Of a DNA stretch of 33,673 nt, positions 16,399-24,981 are shown piece after piece. Position 1 is the stretch's first letter. The number at the start of each line of letters is the position of its first letter. Origin of the DNA: Aequorivita sp. (GTDB taxonomy: Bacteria > Bacteroidota > Bacteroidia > Flavobacteriales > Flavobacteriaceae); the NCBI GenBank assembly GCA_026646335.1, contig JAPKFY010000015.1, positions 1-33,673 on the forward strand, in the 5' to 3' direction. The notes beneath the pieces were generated by a model. That model saw nothing but the letters and a program-made list of their open reading frames with translations. It was not told the origin of the DNA and ran no database searches. The position numbers were made by a program, and so were the translations under genes.

Positions 16399-16914
16399 AT
16401 GAAAAGAATTCTGTTCCTACTAGCACTTTCGTTTGTTGCCTTTAGTTGTAAAAACGAAAAATCTGAAGAAAAACCTTTGGCTGAAGCTGAAGAAATTGCA
16501 ATAAACTATCAAACTTTTGGCGACAAAATTTCCGATGAAGACGTTTTGACAAAAACTGAAATGATAGAAAAATACAAATCTCTTAAATCAGGAGACACCT
16601 TAAACCTAAAATTTGCTGCCACTGTAAAGGAGGTCTGCCAGAAAAAAGGCTGTTGGATGAAAGTAGATATGGGCGAAGACGAGACCATGATACGTTTTAA
16701 GGATTACGGTTTCTTTATGCCTAAAGACATAACTGGGCAGGAGATAATTGTAAACGGAAAAGCTTATGTGGAAGAAATGAGCGTTGAGGACCAACGCCAC
16801 TTTGCAGAGGACGGTGGAAAATCTGCTGAAGAAATTGCCGCTATCACAGCGCCTAAACGCACGCTTGCTTTTGAAGCCGACGGCGTACTTATTCCCGAAG
16901 TGGAAAAACAATAA
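16399..16914 (+). CDS. DUF4920 lipoprotein
   Basis: 171 residues. The lipoprotein signal MKRILFLLALSFVAFSC has its acylated Cys17 followed by a charged linker. The domain has GDTLNLKFAATVKEVCQKKGCWMKVDM, DETMIRFKDYGFFMPKD and IIVNGKAYVEEMSVEDQRHFAEDGGKS, all typical of DUF4920. The CxxxxCW pair suggests a disulfide or metal/haem-proximal site; the role is unknown. The stop is only 4 bases before the mnmD start, so the two are translationally coupled. Confidence 0.85.
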   Translation: MKRILFLLALSFVAFSCKNEKSEEKPLAEAEEIAINYQTFGDKISDEDVLTKTEMIEKYKSLKSGDTLNLKFAATVKEVCQKKGCWMKVDMGEDETMIRFKDYGFFMPKDITGQEIIVNGKAYVEEMSVEDQRHFAEDGGKSAEEIAAITAPKRTLAFEADGVLIPEVEKQ

Positions 16915-16918
16915 TTTT

Positions 16919-17584
16919 TTGAAAAGAACTTTATTAAAAACGGGCGACGGCTCTTATACCTTGCATATCCCGGAGTGGGACGAACAATACCACTCCAAGC
17001 ACGGTGCGATAGCCGAAGCCCTTCACGTTTTTATTAAGGAAGGACTTTATCATTACTCCGCCAAAAACGCTGCGACTGAAATTTTCATTATGGAAATTGG
17101 TTTTGGCACTGGTTTGAACGCATTTCTTACTTTTTTGGAAGCTGAAAAAAGCAATTTCAAAATAGATTATACCGGAGTTGAAGCTTATCCATTAAGCTTG
17201 AATGAAATCCAAAAACTTAATTACACTTCACTTTTAAATGCTTCCGAAGAAGTGTTTTTGCAGCTTCACGATGTTGCTTGGGAACAAAAAACAGTTGTCT
17301 CCGAAAAATTTAAACTTACAAAACAACAGCATTTTTTTTCAGAAATAAATACTGAGAACAGCTTTAATCTTATATATTTTGATGCCTTCGGAATCAGGGT
17401 GCAGCCAGAACTTTGGACTGAAGAAATATTTCAAAAAATGTACAACGCCTTAAAGCCAAAAGGCGTTTTGGTAACCTATGCGGCTAACGGAAGCACAAGA
17501 AGGGCAATGCAAGCTGTAGGTTTTTCCGTAGAACGGCTTCCCGGCCCACCCGGAAAAAGGGAAATGTTGAGAGGCACGAAGTGA
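16919..17584 (+). CDS. mnmD: tRNA 5-methylaminomethyl-2-thiouridine methyltransferase MnmD
   Basis: About 221 residues. It is the SAM-dependent methyltransferase that finishes mnm5s2U at wobble U34 in tRNAs, standing alone without the MnmC oxidase half, as in other Bacteroidota. Signatures are IPEWDEQYHSKHGAIAEA near the N-terminus, the SAM loop EIGFGTGLNAFLTFLE, YFDAFGIRVQPELWTEE, and the C-terminal VERLPGPPGKREMLRGT. The start is TTG 16919. The frame is open further upstream but only as antisense-like shadow within DUF4920, and family proteins begin with KR-x-(L/I) before DGSYTLHIP, exactly where this TTG lies. There is no terminator between the two genes. Confidence 0.9.
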   Translation: MKRTLLKTGDGSYTLHIPEWDEQYHSKHGAIAEALHVFIKEGLYHYSAKNAATEIFIMEIGFGTGLNAFLTFLEAEKSNFKIDYTGVEAYPLSLNEIQKLNYTSLLNASEEVFLQLHDVAWEQKTVVSEKFKLTKQQHFFSEINTENSFNLIYFDAFGIRVQPELWTEEIFQKMYNALKPKGVLVTYAANGSTRRAMQAVGFSVERLPGPPGKREMLRGTK

Positions 17585-17752
17585 CTGCCAACATTCAGCG
17601 GAGCTAAATGCTGTGGGATACGAAATTTTGAATTTAAGATTCAGAATCCAAGGTTCTGCGATAAGCCAATTAGCGAATCCCAAATTAACGAATTTCACAA
17701 TCTTCCGTTAACACTCTTTGCCATTCAATTTTGAATATCTAAATTTAATATT

Positions 17753-18661
17753 ATGATTAAGAAAGTGTTGATAACAGGGGCTACGGGGCTTATTGGTAGT
17801 GAATTGGTTCGGCAGTGTCATCGCGATGGAATTGCTGTTAATTACCTCACAACCAGCAAAGAGAAAATTGAGAATTCCAAAAATTATAAAGGGTTTTATT
17901 GGAATCCGAAAGAAGGCGAGATAGATATAAAAGCTTTTGAGGACGTTGCTGCAATAATTAATTTGGTAGGCGCTACCATTTCAAAATGCTGGACCAAAAA
18001 ATATAAAAATATCATTCTGGATAGTAGGGTTGAAACGATAAACCTATTATACGAAACTCTTCAAGAAATAGACCATAACATTGTTCATTTTATCACGGCC
18101 AGTGGAGTGGGTATTTATCCAAATTCAAAAACAAGATTATACACTGAAGAAGACAAGGAAGTTGACGAAACATTTTTGGCTAAAGTTGTTGTAGCTTGGG
18201 AAGCCGCCGCTGCAAAATTTAAAAATTCTGGGATGGAAGTAAGCAAAGTGCGCACTGGCGTGGTGCTAGCAAAAGAAGAAGGTGCTTTGCCACAGCTGGT
18301 AAAACCCATCAAACTTGGCCTTGGAGCTCCCTTGGGATGTGGTGAGCAGTGGCAATCTTGGATTCATATTCAGGATATTGCCGGAATTTATCTTTTCCTT
18401 CTCAAAAATCAATTGGAAGGAAAATACAACGCCGTGGCCCCAAACCCAGTTCAAAATAAAAAAATGACAAAAATGATAGCCTCAAAGCTGGACAGTCCGC
18501 TTTGGCTACCTAATATTCCGGCTTTTGCACTCAAACTTTTATTGGGCGAAATGTCTGTTTTAGTGTTGGAAGGACAATTGGTCAGTTCCCATAAAATTGA
18601 AGAACTTGGCTATCAGTTTAAGTTTTACAATCTGGAAAATGCTTTGCAGGATTTGCTGTAA
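17753..18661 (+). CDS. TIGR01777-family NAD(P)-dependent epimerase (YfcH-like SDR)
   Basis: A 302-residue extended SDR protein. The Rossmann motif is GATGLIGSELV at 9-19. Further blocks are INLVGATISKCWTKKYKNIILDSRV (the family's GxPI-x-RW-like region), then ITASGVGIYP, VVVAWEAAAAKF, KVRTGVVLAKEEGALPQLVKP, and SWIHIQDIAGIY. The C-terminal DUF1731-like part has a P-x-ALKLLLGEM-x-VL-x-GQ-V pattern. The substrate of the family is unknown to me. A 168-bp AT-rich spacer precedes it, and a strong terminator follows. Confidence 0.9.
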   Translation: MIKKVLITGATGLIGSELVRQCHRDGIAVNYLTTSKEKIENSKNYKGFYWNPKEGEIDIKAFEDVAAIINLVGATISKCWTKKYKNIILDSRVETINLLYETLQEIDHNIVHFITASGVGIYPNSKTRLYTEEDKEVDETFLAKVVVAWEAAAAKFKNSGMEVSKVRTGVVLAKEEGALPQLVKPIKLGLGAPLGCGEQWQSWIHIQDIAGIYLFLLKNQLEGKYNAVAPNPVQNKKMTKMIASKLDSPLWLPNIPAFALKLLLGEMSVLVLEGQLVSSHKIEELGYQFKFYNLENALQDLL

Positions 18662-18664
18662 ACA

Positions 18665-18695
18665 AAAAAGGGAGGCAAATTTTGCCTCCCTTTTT
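18665..18695. terminator. Bidirectional terminator between convergent genes
   Basis: Perfect 15-base arms AAAAAGGGAGGCAAA (18665-18679) and TTTGCCTCCCTTTTT (18681-18695) around a single centre base. The A run and T run make it work for both the epimerase (+) and the YceI gene (-). Confidence 0.92.
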
Positions 18696-18713
18696 ATATG
18701 ATATTATTCTTGG

Positions 18714-19367
18714 TTACGCTTTATTGGCAACCAAAGAAACAGTGATCTTCATAGCATCATTGATGAACTTGTCACCTAAACTTGGGAAAATAGATTTTGA
18801 ACCGTAGTTCACGTCCCATTTGGTTCTGTCAATTTCAAAAGTTTCACTTTTCAGCATCATTTTGTCGCCTTCCATAGTTACGGTTGCAGGAAATTCAATA
18901 GCGTTGGTTTTGTCTTTTATGGTCAAGTTTCCTTTTACCACGTTGTTTTCAATGCTTGTCATTTCAAATTTTGCAGTTGGAAATTCTTTTACATTAAAGA
19001 AATCACCTTCTTTACCTTCAACAGTACCTTTAAGATGTGCCTCCAAATTTGCTTTGTCATCACCTTCTAGATCTTCGTCGTTGATACTGTTCATATCGAT
19101 TACAAAGTTTCCAGCTTCAGGCTTTCCTTCGTTAAGGTGAATGGTCCCTGAAGAAAGACTAATAGTCCCGTGGTGCTTGCCAGTTGGTTTTGCACCTTCC
19201 CACATAATTTGTGATGCGGTTGTATCAACGGTATATTCAGTCGCCATTTCAGTAGCTTCTGCGGTTTCTTCAACCATGGCTTCGGCTTCTTTTTCAGTGT
19301 TTTTGCAAGAAAAGGCACCTACTGTAATAAAAGCCATTAAAGTAATTTTCAAAAATGTAGTTTTCAT
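18714..19367 (-). CDS. YceI-family lipoprotein
   Basis: 217 residues. The lipoprotein signal MKTTFLKITLMAFITVGAFSC gives Cys21, followed by a Glu-rich linker (~22-42). The YceI lipocalin-like beta-barrel then starts at EYTVDTTASQIMWEGAKPTGKHHGTI and continues through FVIDMNSINDEDLEGDD, FPTAKFEMTSIE, GNLTIKDKTNAIEFPATV and FEIDRTKWDVNYGS. The family binds isoprenoid-like lipids. Probable location is a membrane leaflet facing the periplasm. A -7 element lies 26 bases upstream of the ATG. Confidence 0.93.
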   Translation of the reverse strand: MKTTFLKITLMAFITVGAFSCKNTEKEAEAMVEETAEATEMATEYTVDTTASQIMWEGAKPTGKHHGTISLSSGTIHLNEGKPEAGNFVIDMNSINDEDLEGDDKANLEAHLKGTVEGKEGDFFNVKEFPTAKFEMTSIENNVVKGNLTIKDKTNAIEFPATVTMEGDKMMLKSETFEIDRTKWDVNYGSKSIFPSLGDKFINDAMKITVSLVANKA

Positions 19368-19392
19368 TATTATTGATTTTTTTTATGATTTG

Positions 19393-19400
19393 CAAACATA
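19393..19400 (-). promoter_or_regulatory. -7 element TATGTTTG for the YceI gene
   Basis: The minus strand reads TATGTTTG, a match to TAnnTTTG, 26 bases before the ATG at 19367. Confidence 0.45.
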
Positions 19401-19455
19401 GGTTTTAACTAAATAGATTCTCTTAAAGATTTATTAAATTTAACCCTGTGACATT

Positions 19456-19487
19456 TTGACAATTTAGCACAAATGGCAGTACTTTTG
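19456..19487 (+). promoter_or_regulatory. Complete promoter TTG-N21-TACTTTTG for grpE-dnaJ
   Basis: TTG at 19456-19458 and TACTTTTG at 19480-19487, 21 bases apart, match the Bacteroidota housekeeping consensus. Transcription would begin near 19492-19495, after the in-frame ATG at 19473 and before the ATG at 19521, which decides the grpE start. No CIRCE-type repeat is seen. Confidence 0.7.
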
Positions 19488-19520
19488 CTCCCTTCAGAAA
19501 AAATTGAAAGAAACGCCATT

Positions 19521-20066
19521 ATGAGCAAAAACGATAAATTCAAAGAAAACCACGAACAAGAGGGCTTTGAAAATGTAGAGATAAACGAACAGGAAATTGC
19601 TGAAGAAAACGTAACAGACGCCCTTTCTGAATTACAAAACGAGTTTGAACGCGAAAAAGACCGCTATTTGCGTCTTTTCGCCGAATTTGAAAACTATAAA
19701 AAACGAACTTCCCGGGAACGTATTGAAATGTTTAAAACGGCAGGGGAAGATGTGATGGTTTCCATGTTGCCAATTTTGGATGACTTTGAACGCGCGTTGA
19801 AGGAAATTGAAAAGATTGAGGATGACAATCACTTTAAAGGAGTGGAGCTTATCAATAATAAACTGCGCGAAACTCTAAAAACAAAAGGATTGCAATTAAT
19901 GGTAGTAAAACCTGGCGATACCTTTGATGCAGATTCTCACGAAGCCATTACCCAAATTCCCGCCCCTAATGCGAAACTGAAAGGTAAAATCATTGATGTG
20001 GTTGAAAAAGGATATACTTTGGGCGACAAAATAATCCGCTATCCAAAAGTGGTTATAGGACAATAA
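19521..20066 (+). CDS. grpE: Nucleotide exchange factor GrpE
   Basis: A 181-residue co-chaperone that releases ADP from DnaK. A long N-terminal acidic coiled coil (ALSELQNEFEREKDRYLRLFAEFENYKKRTSRER) leads into the four-helix region (VMVSMLPILDDFERALKEIEK). The beta-wing domain ends HEAITQIPAPNAKLKGKIIDVVEKGYTLGDKIIRYPKVVIG, the GrpE signature. A start at 19473 would add 16 residues but lies inside the promoter, so ATG 19521 (MSKNDKFKEN) is used. dnaJ starts 3 bases after the stop, forming a tight operon; dnaK is not here. Confidence 0.96.
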   Translation: MSKNDKFKENHEQEGFENVEINEQEIAEENVTDALSELQNEFEREKDRYLRLFAEFENYKKRTSRERIEMFKTAGEDVMVSMLPILDDFERALKEIEKIEDDNHFKGVELINNKLRETLKTKGLQLMVVKPGDTFDADSHEAITQIPAPNAKLKGKIIDVVEKGYTLGDKIIRYPKVVIGQ

Positions 20067-20069
20067 AAC

Positions 20070-21185
20070 ATGAAGGAAGATTATTACGAAATTTTAGGCA
20101 TTTCAAAAAGTGCTTCGGTAGCCGAAATAAAAAAGGCGTATCGAAAAAAAGCGATTCAATATCACCCAGATAAAAACCCGGGCGATCACGAAGCAGAGGG
20201 CAAGTTTAAAAAAGCGGCAGAGGCTTATGAAGTTCTCAGCGACCCCAACAAACGTTCCCGATATGACCAATTTGGTCATCGTGCTTTTGATGGCAGCGGT
20301 GGTTTTGGCAGCGGTGGCGGCATGAATATGGAAGATATCTTCAGCCAGTTTGGGGATATTTTTGGAGGTGCTTTCAATGGTGGTTTTGGCGGTGGCTTCG
20401 GTGGCGGCGGTCGCAGAACCGTCAAGGGAAGCAATCTGCGTATCCGCGTGCAGCTTACTTTGGAAGAAATAGCCAACGGCGTTGAGAAAAAAATAAAAGT
20501 TAAACGCAAAAAACTTGCAAGCGGAACAACCTATAAAACGTGTTCAACCTGTAATGGACAAGGGCAAGTTACTAGAATCCAAAACACTATTTTGGGTCGT
20601 ATGCAAACTTCAGCTACTTGTAGTGCTTGTGGTGGTTTGGGCCAGATTGTTGATTCGAAACCAGCGAATGCAGATGCCGAAGGAATGTTGGTAACCGAAG
20701 AAACGGTATCTATCAAAATACCCGCTGGCGTTGTGGATGGCATGCAACTGAAAGTTTCAGGAAAAGGAAACGACGCTCCGGGCAATGGAATTCCTGGGGA
20801 TCTTCTAGTGGCAATTGAAGAAAAACCACACGAAACGCTTCAGCGTGAAGGGGACAACCTACATTATGATTTGTATATCAGCTTTTCCGAAGCCGCATTG
20901 GGAACTTCAAAGGAAATAGAAACCGTTACCGGAAAAGTTCGTATCAAAATAGAATCGGGAACACAGAGCGGAAAAATATTAAGACTTCGCAATAAGGGAA
21001 TCCCAAGTATCAACGGGTATGGAACAGGCGATTTGCTGGTTCACATAAATGTCTGGACCCCAAAATCACTTTCAAAAGAACAAAAGGATTTTTTTGAGAA
21101 AATGAGTGATGATACCCATTTTCAGCCAAATCCAGAAAAGGAAGACAAATCGTTTTTTGAGAAAGTGAAAGATATGTTCTCTTAA
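20070..21185 (+). CDS. dnaJ: Chaperone DnaJ with a two-repeat zinc region
   Basis: 371 residues. The J domain (1-70) has the HPD motif at 32-34 that stimulates DnaK. A Gly/Phe-rich linker spans ~74-117. Then come the client-binding beta domains and a C-terminal dimerisation part. The central zinc region carries only two CxxCxGxG repeats, C158-STC-NGQG and C184-SAC-GGLG, instead of the usual four. It is replaced in part by [15 protein letters not shown] and [13 protein letters not shown]. One zinc site is therefore possible, not two. From memory this shortened form is common in Flavobacteriia. Co-transcribed with grpE and followed by two terminators. Confidence 0.95.
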   Translation: MKEDYYEILGISKSASVAEIKKAYRKKAIQYHPDKNPGDHEAEGKFKKAAEAYEVLSDPNKRSRYDQFGHRAFDGSGGFGSGGGMNMEDIFSQFGDIFGGAFNGGFGGGFGGGGRRTVKGSNLRIRVQLTLEEIANGVEKKIKVKRKKLASGTTYKTCSTCNGQGQVTRIQNTILGRMQTSATCSACGGLGQIVDSKPANADAEGMLVTEETVSIKIPAGVVDGMQLKVSGKGNDAPGNGIPGDLLVAIEEKPHETLQREGDNLHYDLYISFSEAALGTSKEIETVTGKVRIKIESGTQSGKILRLRNKGIPSINGYGTGDLLVHINVWTPKSLSKEQKDFFEKMSDDTHFQPNPEKEDKSFFEKVKDMFS

Positions 21186-21224
21186 ACAAACGTTAAATTA
21201 ATTTTTTTATATATATTTGAAATG

Positions 21225-21255
21225 TCGCTTCGTCTTCGAGGCGATAATTTTTCTT
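21225..21255 (+). terminator. First terminator after dnaJ
   Basis: Arms TCGCTTCG (21225-21232) and CGAGGCGA (21237-21244) pair with one G-T wobble around a TCTT loop, then TAATTTTTCTTTTTC. Confidence 0.75.
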
Positions 21256-21274
21256 TTTCATAGCAATTTTTTTT

Positions 21275-21312
21275 CCCATCCAAGAATTCATTTTTTGGGT
21301 GGGTTTTGTTTT
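21275..21312 (+). terminator. Second terminator after dnaJ
   Basis: Arms CCCATCCAA (21275-21283) and TTGGGTGGG (21295-21303) with one wobble, followed by TTTTGTTTT. It stands 30 bases after the first terminator; together they seal the chaperone operon from the ABC genes. The rest of the 259-bp spacer is T-rich with no gene. Confidence 0.75.
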
Positions 21313-21444
21313 ATAGGGACTTTTCTTTTCTCTCTTTTCTTTATTCTTTTGTCTTTTTTCACAATTACGATCACTTAAAATACTCTTAATAATTATAGCG
21401 CTTCGTAGTCAAATCAATATATTTACATTCTTCAAATAAAATTT

Positions 21445-22371
21445 ATGGAAAAACTTTTAGTGGTCAACAATGTTTCCAAAGTCTATGGTGATTATAAAGC
21501 GCTTAACAACGTTTCCATAGAAGTAGAAAAAGGAAGCATCTTTGGACTATTGGGGCCAAATGGCGCCGGAAAAACAACCTTAATCAGAATCATAAACCAA
21601 ATAACGATGCCAGACACTGGCTCAGTCATTTTGGATGGCGAACCGCTCCAGCCGCATCATATAAAATACATTGGCTATTTGCCCGAAGAACGCGGCCTAT
21701 ACAAAACAATGAAAGTAGGGGAGCAGGCATTATACTTGGCACAACTAAAAGGTCTTTCAAAGCAAGAAGCCAAAGAGCGGCTTAAATATTGGTTTGATCG
21801 TTTGGAAATTGGCGATTGGTGGGACAAAAAGATTCAGGAACTTTCCAAAGGGATGGCGCAGAAAATCCAGTTTGTGGTTACAGTGCTCCACAAGCCAAAA
21901 CTCTTAATTTTTGATGAGCCTTTCAGCGGTTTCGACCCTATAAATGCCAATCTCATAAAAGATGAAATATTAAAACTTCGCGATGAGGGCGCAACCGTTA
22001 TTTTTTCGACACACCGTATGGAATCTGTGGAAGAAATGTGTGACCACATTGCTTTAATTCACAAATCCAATAAAATACTGGACGGTAAATTGTTAGATAT
22101 TAAACGTCAATACCGAAGCAATATGTTTGAAATTGGTTTGATAACGCCAAACCACGCCGCCACTTCAGCTTTGTTGAAGGATAGATTTCAAATTTTTCCG
22201 GCGACCTTTAAGAGCATTAATGACGAGCTGCAATACAAAGTGAAAGTGCCAGATTCGGTTTCAACAAACGATTTTGTAAACTACCTTATCTCGCTGGGAC
22301 AGTTGACCCATTTTGTGGAAGTAATCCCAACGGTCAGCGATATTTTTATTGAAACCATCCAAAAAAATTAA
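21445..22371 (+). CDS. ABC transporter ATP-binding protein (NatA-like)
   Basis: A 308-residue ATPase. Walker A GPNGAGKT is at 37-44, the Q-loop lies near NQIT, signature LSKGM is at 133-137, Walker B LLIFDEP ends with Asp157-Glu158, and the H-loop is STHRM. The C-terminal ~80 residues form the DUF4162-type extension usual in NatA/ABC-2 exporters. It pairs with the permease starting 6 bases after its stop. The likely role is sodium or drug extrusion or another ABC-2 export function; the substrate is not shown by the sequence. Confidence 0.94.
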   Translation: MEKLLVVNNVSKVYGDYKALNNVSIEVEKGSIFGLLGPNGAGKTTLIRIINQITMPDTGSVILDGEPLQPHHIKYIGYLPEERGLYKTMKVGEQALYLAQLKGLSKQEAKERLKYWFDRLEIGDWWDKKIQELSKGMAQKIQFVVTVLHKPKLLIFDEPFSGFDPINANLIKDEILKLRDEGATVIFSTHRMESVEEMCDHIALIHKSNKILDGKLLDIKRQYRSNMFEIGLITPNHAATSALLKDRFQIFPATFKSINDELQYKVKVPDSVSTNDFVNYLISLGQLTHFVEVIPTVSDIFIETIQKN

Positions 22372-22377
22372 ATCACG

Positions 22378-23685
22378 ATGAACCACCTTCCTCTTATTAT
22401 AAAAAGGGAATACCTTACCAAAGTCCGCAACAAGTCGTTCATAGTCATGACGTTTCTGAGTCCTTTTATTTTTGTGGGGATTTTTGCCTTGGTAGCCTAT
22501 TTGTCTAGTTTAAACAACGACACAGTCCGCATTATTTCAGTAATGGACGAAAGCGGATTGTTTGCGGATGAATTCAACAGTTCGCCACATATGCAGTATA
22601 AAATGTTGCATAACGTTTCCTTGGAAGAAGCAAAAAAAGAAGCAGAAACCAATGAAATATATGGTTTACTATACATTCCGAAAACTGGGAACCTAGAAGA
22701 TCTTTCAAGGAAAATCACTTTCTATTCCGAAGATTCGCCATCGCTAACAATGATGAGCGACATCAATAATATGTTGGAAGCCAAGGTAAATACACTAAAG
22801 CTGAAAGAAGCCGGAATTGATTCTGAAACCATTAAAAATCTTCACATAGACATCAGCGCAAATCAAGAGACCTTTAAAGGGAAAGAAACTTCAAAACTCG
22901 GTTCAGGCTTAAAACTGGCTTTTGGGGGTGCCGCAGGTTATCTGCTCTTTATGTTTATCATTATTTATGGCAATATGATTATGCGCAGTGTAATTGAAGA
23001 AAAAACCAGCAGGGTCATTGAAGTTATCATTTCATCTGTAAAACCGCGTGTTTTGCTTTTGGGAAAAATATTCGGTACCACTTTGGCCGGAATTACACAA
23101 TTTTTGATTTGGGTAATTTTAATCTTGGTTTTGATGACCGTAGTAACCTCAATTTTTGGAATTGACCCTGCCGCAGCCTCACCTTCACAACAGATTTTGG
23201 AAAACAGTGTTGATGGCGGAACACAGCGAATTTTACACGATGTAATGTTGGAGATCAACAATTTGCCAATCGCAAATTTAATTGTGATGTTTATCCTTTT
23301 CTTTGTAGGCGGGTATTTGCTGTACGCTTCATTGTACGCTTCCGTTGGTGCTGCGGTTGATAGCGAAACCGACACCCAACAGTTTATGATGCCAATTTTA
23401 ATGCCGCTTATTTTAGCAGTATATGTTGGGTTTTTCACTGTAATGGACAATCCGCACGGCACTGTTTCGCAAGTGTTTTCATACATTCCATTTACCTCGC
23501 CGGTAGTGATGCTGATGCGCATCCCGTTTGGCGTTCCCATTTGGCAACAGATTCTTTCCGTAGTGATTCTCTTCGGTAGTTTTGTGGGAATGGTTTGGTT
23601 TGCGGCCAAGATTTATCGCGTGGGGATTTTAATGTACGGCAAGAAACCTACCTACAAAGAGATTTTTAAATGGCTTAAATATTAA
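22378..23685 (+). CDS. ABC-2 type permease (NatB-like)
   Basis: A 435-residue membrane partner of the preceding ATPase. The first transmembrane helix (~20-42, FIVMTFLSPFIFVGIFALVAYL) is followed by a large extracytoplasmic domain (~45-180). After that come five or so helices, including LLFMFIIIYGNMIMRSVIEEKTSRVIEVIISSVKP, the family's cytoplasmic coupling segment with EEKTSR-EV. NatAB systems of this architecture export Na+ in Bacillus; homologues are common in Flavobacteriia with unproven substrates. Translation is coupled to the ATPase (6-base gap). Confidence 0.92.
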   Translation: MNHLPLIIKREYLTKVRNKSFIVMTFLSPFIFVGIFALVAYLSSLNNDTVRIISVMDESGLFADEFNSSPHMQYKMLHNVSLEEAKKEAETNEIYGLLYIPKTGNLEDLSRKITFYSEDSPSLTMMSDINNMLEAKVNTLKLKEAGIDSETIKNLHIDISANQETFKGKETSKLGSGLKLAFGGAAGYLLFMFIIIYGNMIMRSVIEEKTSRVIEVIISSVKPRVLLLGKIFGTTLAGITQFLIWVILILVLMTVVTSIFGIDPAAASPSQQILENSVDGGTQRILHDVMLEINNLPIANLIVMFILFFVGGYLLYASLYASVGAAVDSETDTQQFMMPILMPLILAVYVGFFTVMDNPHGTVSQVFSYIPFTSPVVMLMRIPFGVPIWQQILSVVILFGSFVGMVWFAAKIYRVGILMYGKKPTYKEIFKWLKY

Positions 23686-23744
23686 GAAATAATATTGCCG
23701 AAAATTTGCCTTATTTTAGGCAGGAATAAAATTAAAAATATTAA

Positions 23745-24908
23745 ATGTACAGAATACTTATTATAGAAGACGAAGCAGCAATCAGAAGGGTTTTGGTGAA
23801 AATTCTTTCCGAAGAAAACCAAGGGTACGAAGTTTTTGAAGCCGAAGATGGCCTTGCCGGAATGGAGAAAATCAAAAAAGAAGACTTTGATTTGGTGCTT
23901 TGCGATATTAAAATGCCCAAAATGGACGGGGTTGAGGTTTTGGAAGCAGTAAAAAAAATAAAACCAGAAATACCGATAGTCATGATTTCTGGCCACGGCG
24001 ATTTGGAAACAGCTGTAAATACTATGAAAATGGGCGCTTTCGACTATATTTCGAAACCTCCGGATTTAAACCGTTTGCTGAATACCGTTCGCATTGCTTT
24101 AGACAGAAAGGAATTGGTTGTTGAAAACACTCGCCTCAAAAAGAAGGTTTCCAAAAACTACGAAATGGTCGGTGAGTCGCAAGAAATCGGGCTGATAAAG
24201 GAAATGATCGAAAAAGTGGCGCCCACTGAGGCCCGCGTCCTAATTACGGGTCCCAACGGAACCGGAAAGGAATTAGTGGCACATTGGCTCCATCAAAAAA
24301 GCGAGCGCAGCAACGGGCCGATGATAGAGGTGAACTGTGCCGCAATACCCAGTGAACTGATAGAAAGTGAACTTTTCGGCCACGTAAAAGGCGCGTTTAC
24401 ATCTGCAATCAAAGACCGTGCAGGCAAGTTTGAAGCTGCCAATGGAGGTACCATTTTTTTGGATGAAGTGGGTGATATGAGTCTTTCCGCACAAGCGAAA
24501 GTACTTCGGGCATTACAGGAAAACAAGGTGCAAAGAGTGGGGAGCGATAGAGATATAAAAGTTGATGTACGCGTTATCACGGCCACAAATAAAGATCTAA
24601 AGAAAGAAATAGAAGAAGGCCGTTTCCGCGAGGATTTGTACCATCGGCTGGCGGTTATTCTTATAAAAGTACCCCCATTGAACGACAGGCGCGACGACAT
24701 TCCATTGCTTGTAGAATATTTCTCCGAAAAAATTTCCAGCGAACACGGTACGGCAAAGAAGAAATTTTCCGCAAAAGCTATTAAACTTTTGCAGGAATAC
24801 GAATGGACGGGAAATATTCGCGAATTGCGAAATGTAGTGGAACGCTTGATTATTCTTGGCGGAAAAGAAATAAGTGAGGAAGACGTGAAATTGTTTGCCA
24901 GTAAATAA
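23745..24908 (+). CDS. Sigma-54-type response regulator without DNA-binding domain, GAFTSA loop
   Basis: 387 residues. The receiver domain (1-120) has the phospho-acceptor Asp54 and Lys104 in ISKPP. A linker follows, then an NtrC-type AAA+ domain with Walker A GPNGTGKE (169-176), L1 loop GAFTSA (216-221), Walker B TIFLDE (236-241), and the R-finger region ATNKDLKKEIEEGRFREDLYHRLAV. The usual GAFTGA loop that contacts sigma-54 has Ser for Gly. The chain stops at GGKEISEEDVKLFASK with no Fis-type helix-turn-helix, so promoter targeting by this protein alone is unclear. No cognate kinase is adjacent. I recall near-identical proteins in other Flavobacteriia, so the form appears conserved, not truncated. 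Confidence 0.92.
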   Translation: MYRILIIEDEAAIRRVLVKILSEENQGYEVFEAEDGLAGMEKIKKEDFDLVLCDIKMPKMDGVEVLEAVKKIKPEIPIVMISGHGDLETAVNTMKMGAFDYISKPPDLNRLLNTVRIALDRKELVVENTRLKKKVSKNYEMVGESQEIGLIKEMIEKVAPTEARVLITGPNGTGKELVAHWLHQKSERSNGPMIEVNCAAIPSELIESELFGHVKGAFTSAIKDRAGKFEAANGGTIFLDEVGDMSLSAQAKVLRALQENKVQRVGSDRDIKVDVRVITATNKDLKKEIEEGRFREDLYHRLAVILIKVPPLNDRRDDIPLLVEYFSEKISSEHGTAKKKFSAKAIKLLQEYEWTGNIRELRNVVERLIILGGKEISEEDVKLFASK

Positions 24909-24981
24909 GTCTACAAGTTGAGAGATTTACATGTTTAGGAGTTTATATTATATTTTTTAGTTTCACAGAATCAATAGCAAG

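Noticed and set aside
16784-16918. N-terminal extension of MnmD into the DUF4920 gene
   Set aside because: It starts at a TTG inside the other gene and is not related to the MnmD family N-terminus.
17585-17752. Possible small gene or RNA between mnmD and the epimerase
   Set aside because: AT-rich sequence with scattered AATCCAA/GAATTT words; no coding frame, stable hairpin or promoter consensus found.
19473-19520. Longer GrpE start
   Set aside because: The ATG lies within the promoter and before the predicted transcription start.
22965-23609. 214-codon minus-strand ORF opposite the ABC permease
   Set aside because: Shadow frame of a membrane protein gene; composition follows the sense codons.
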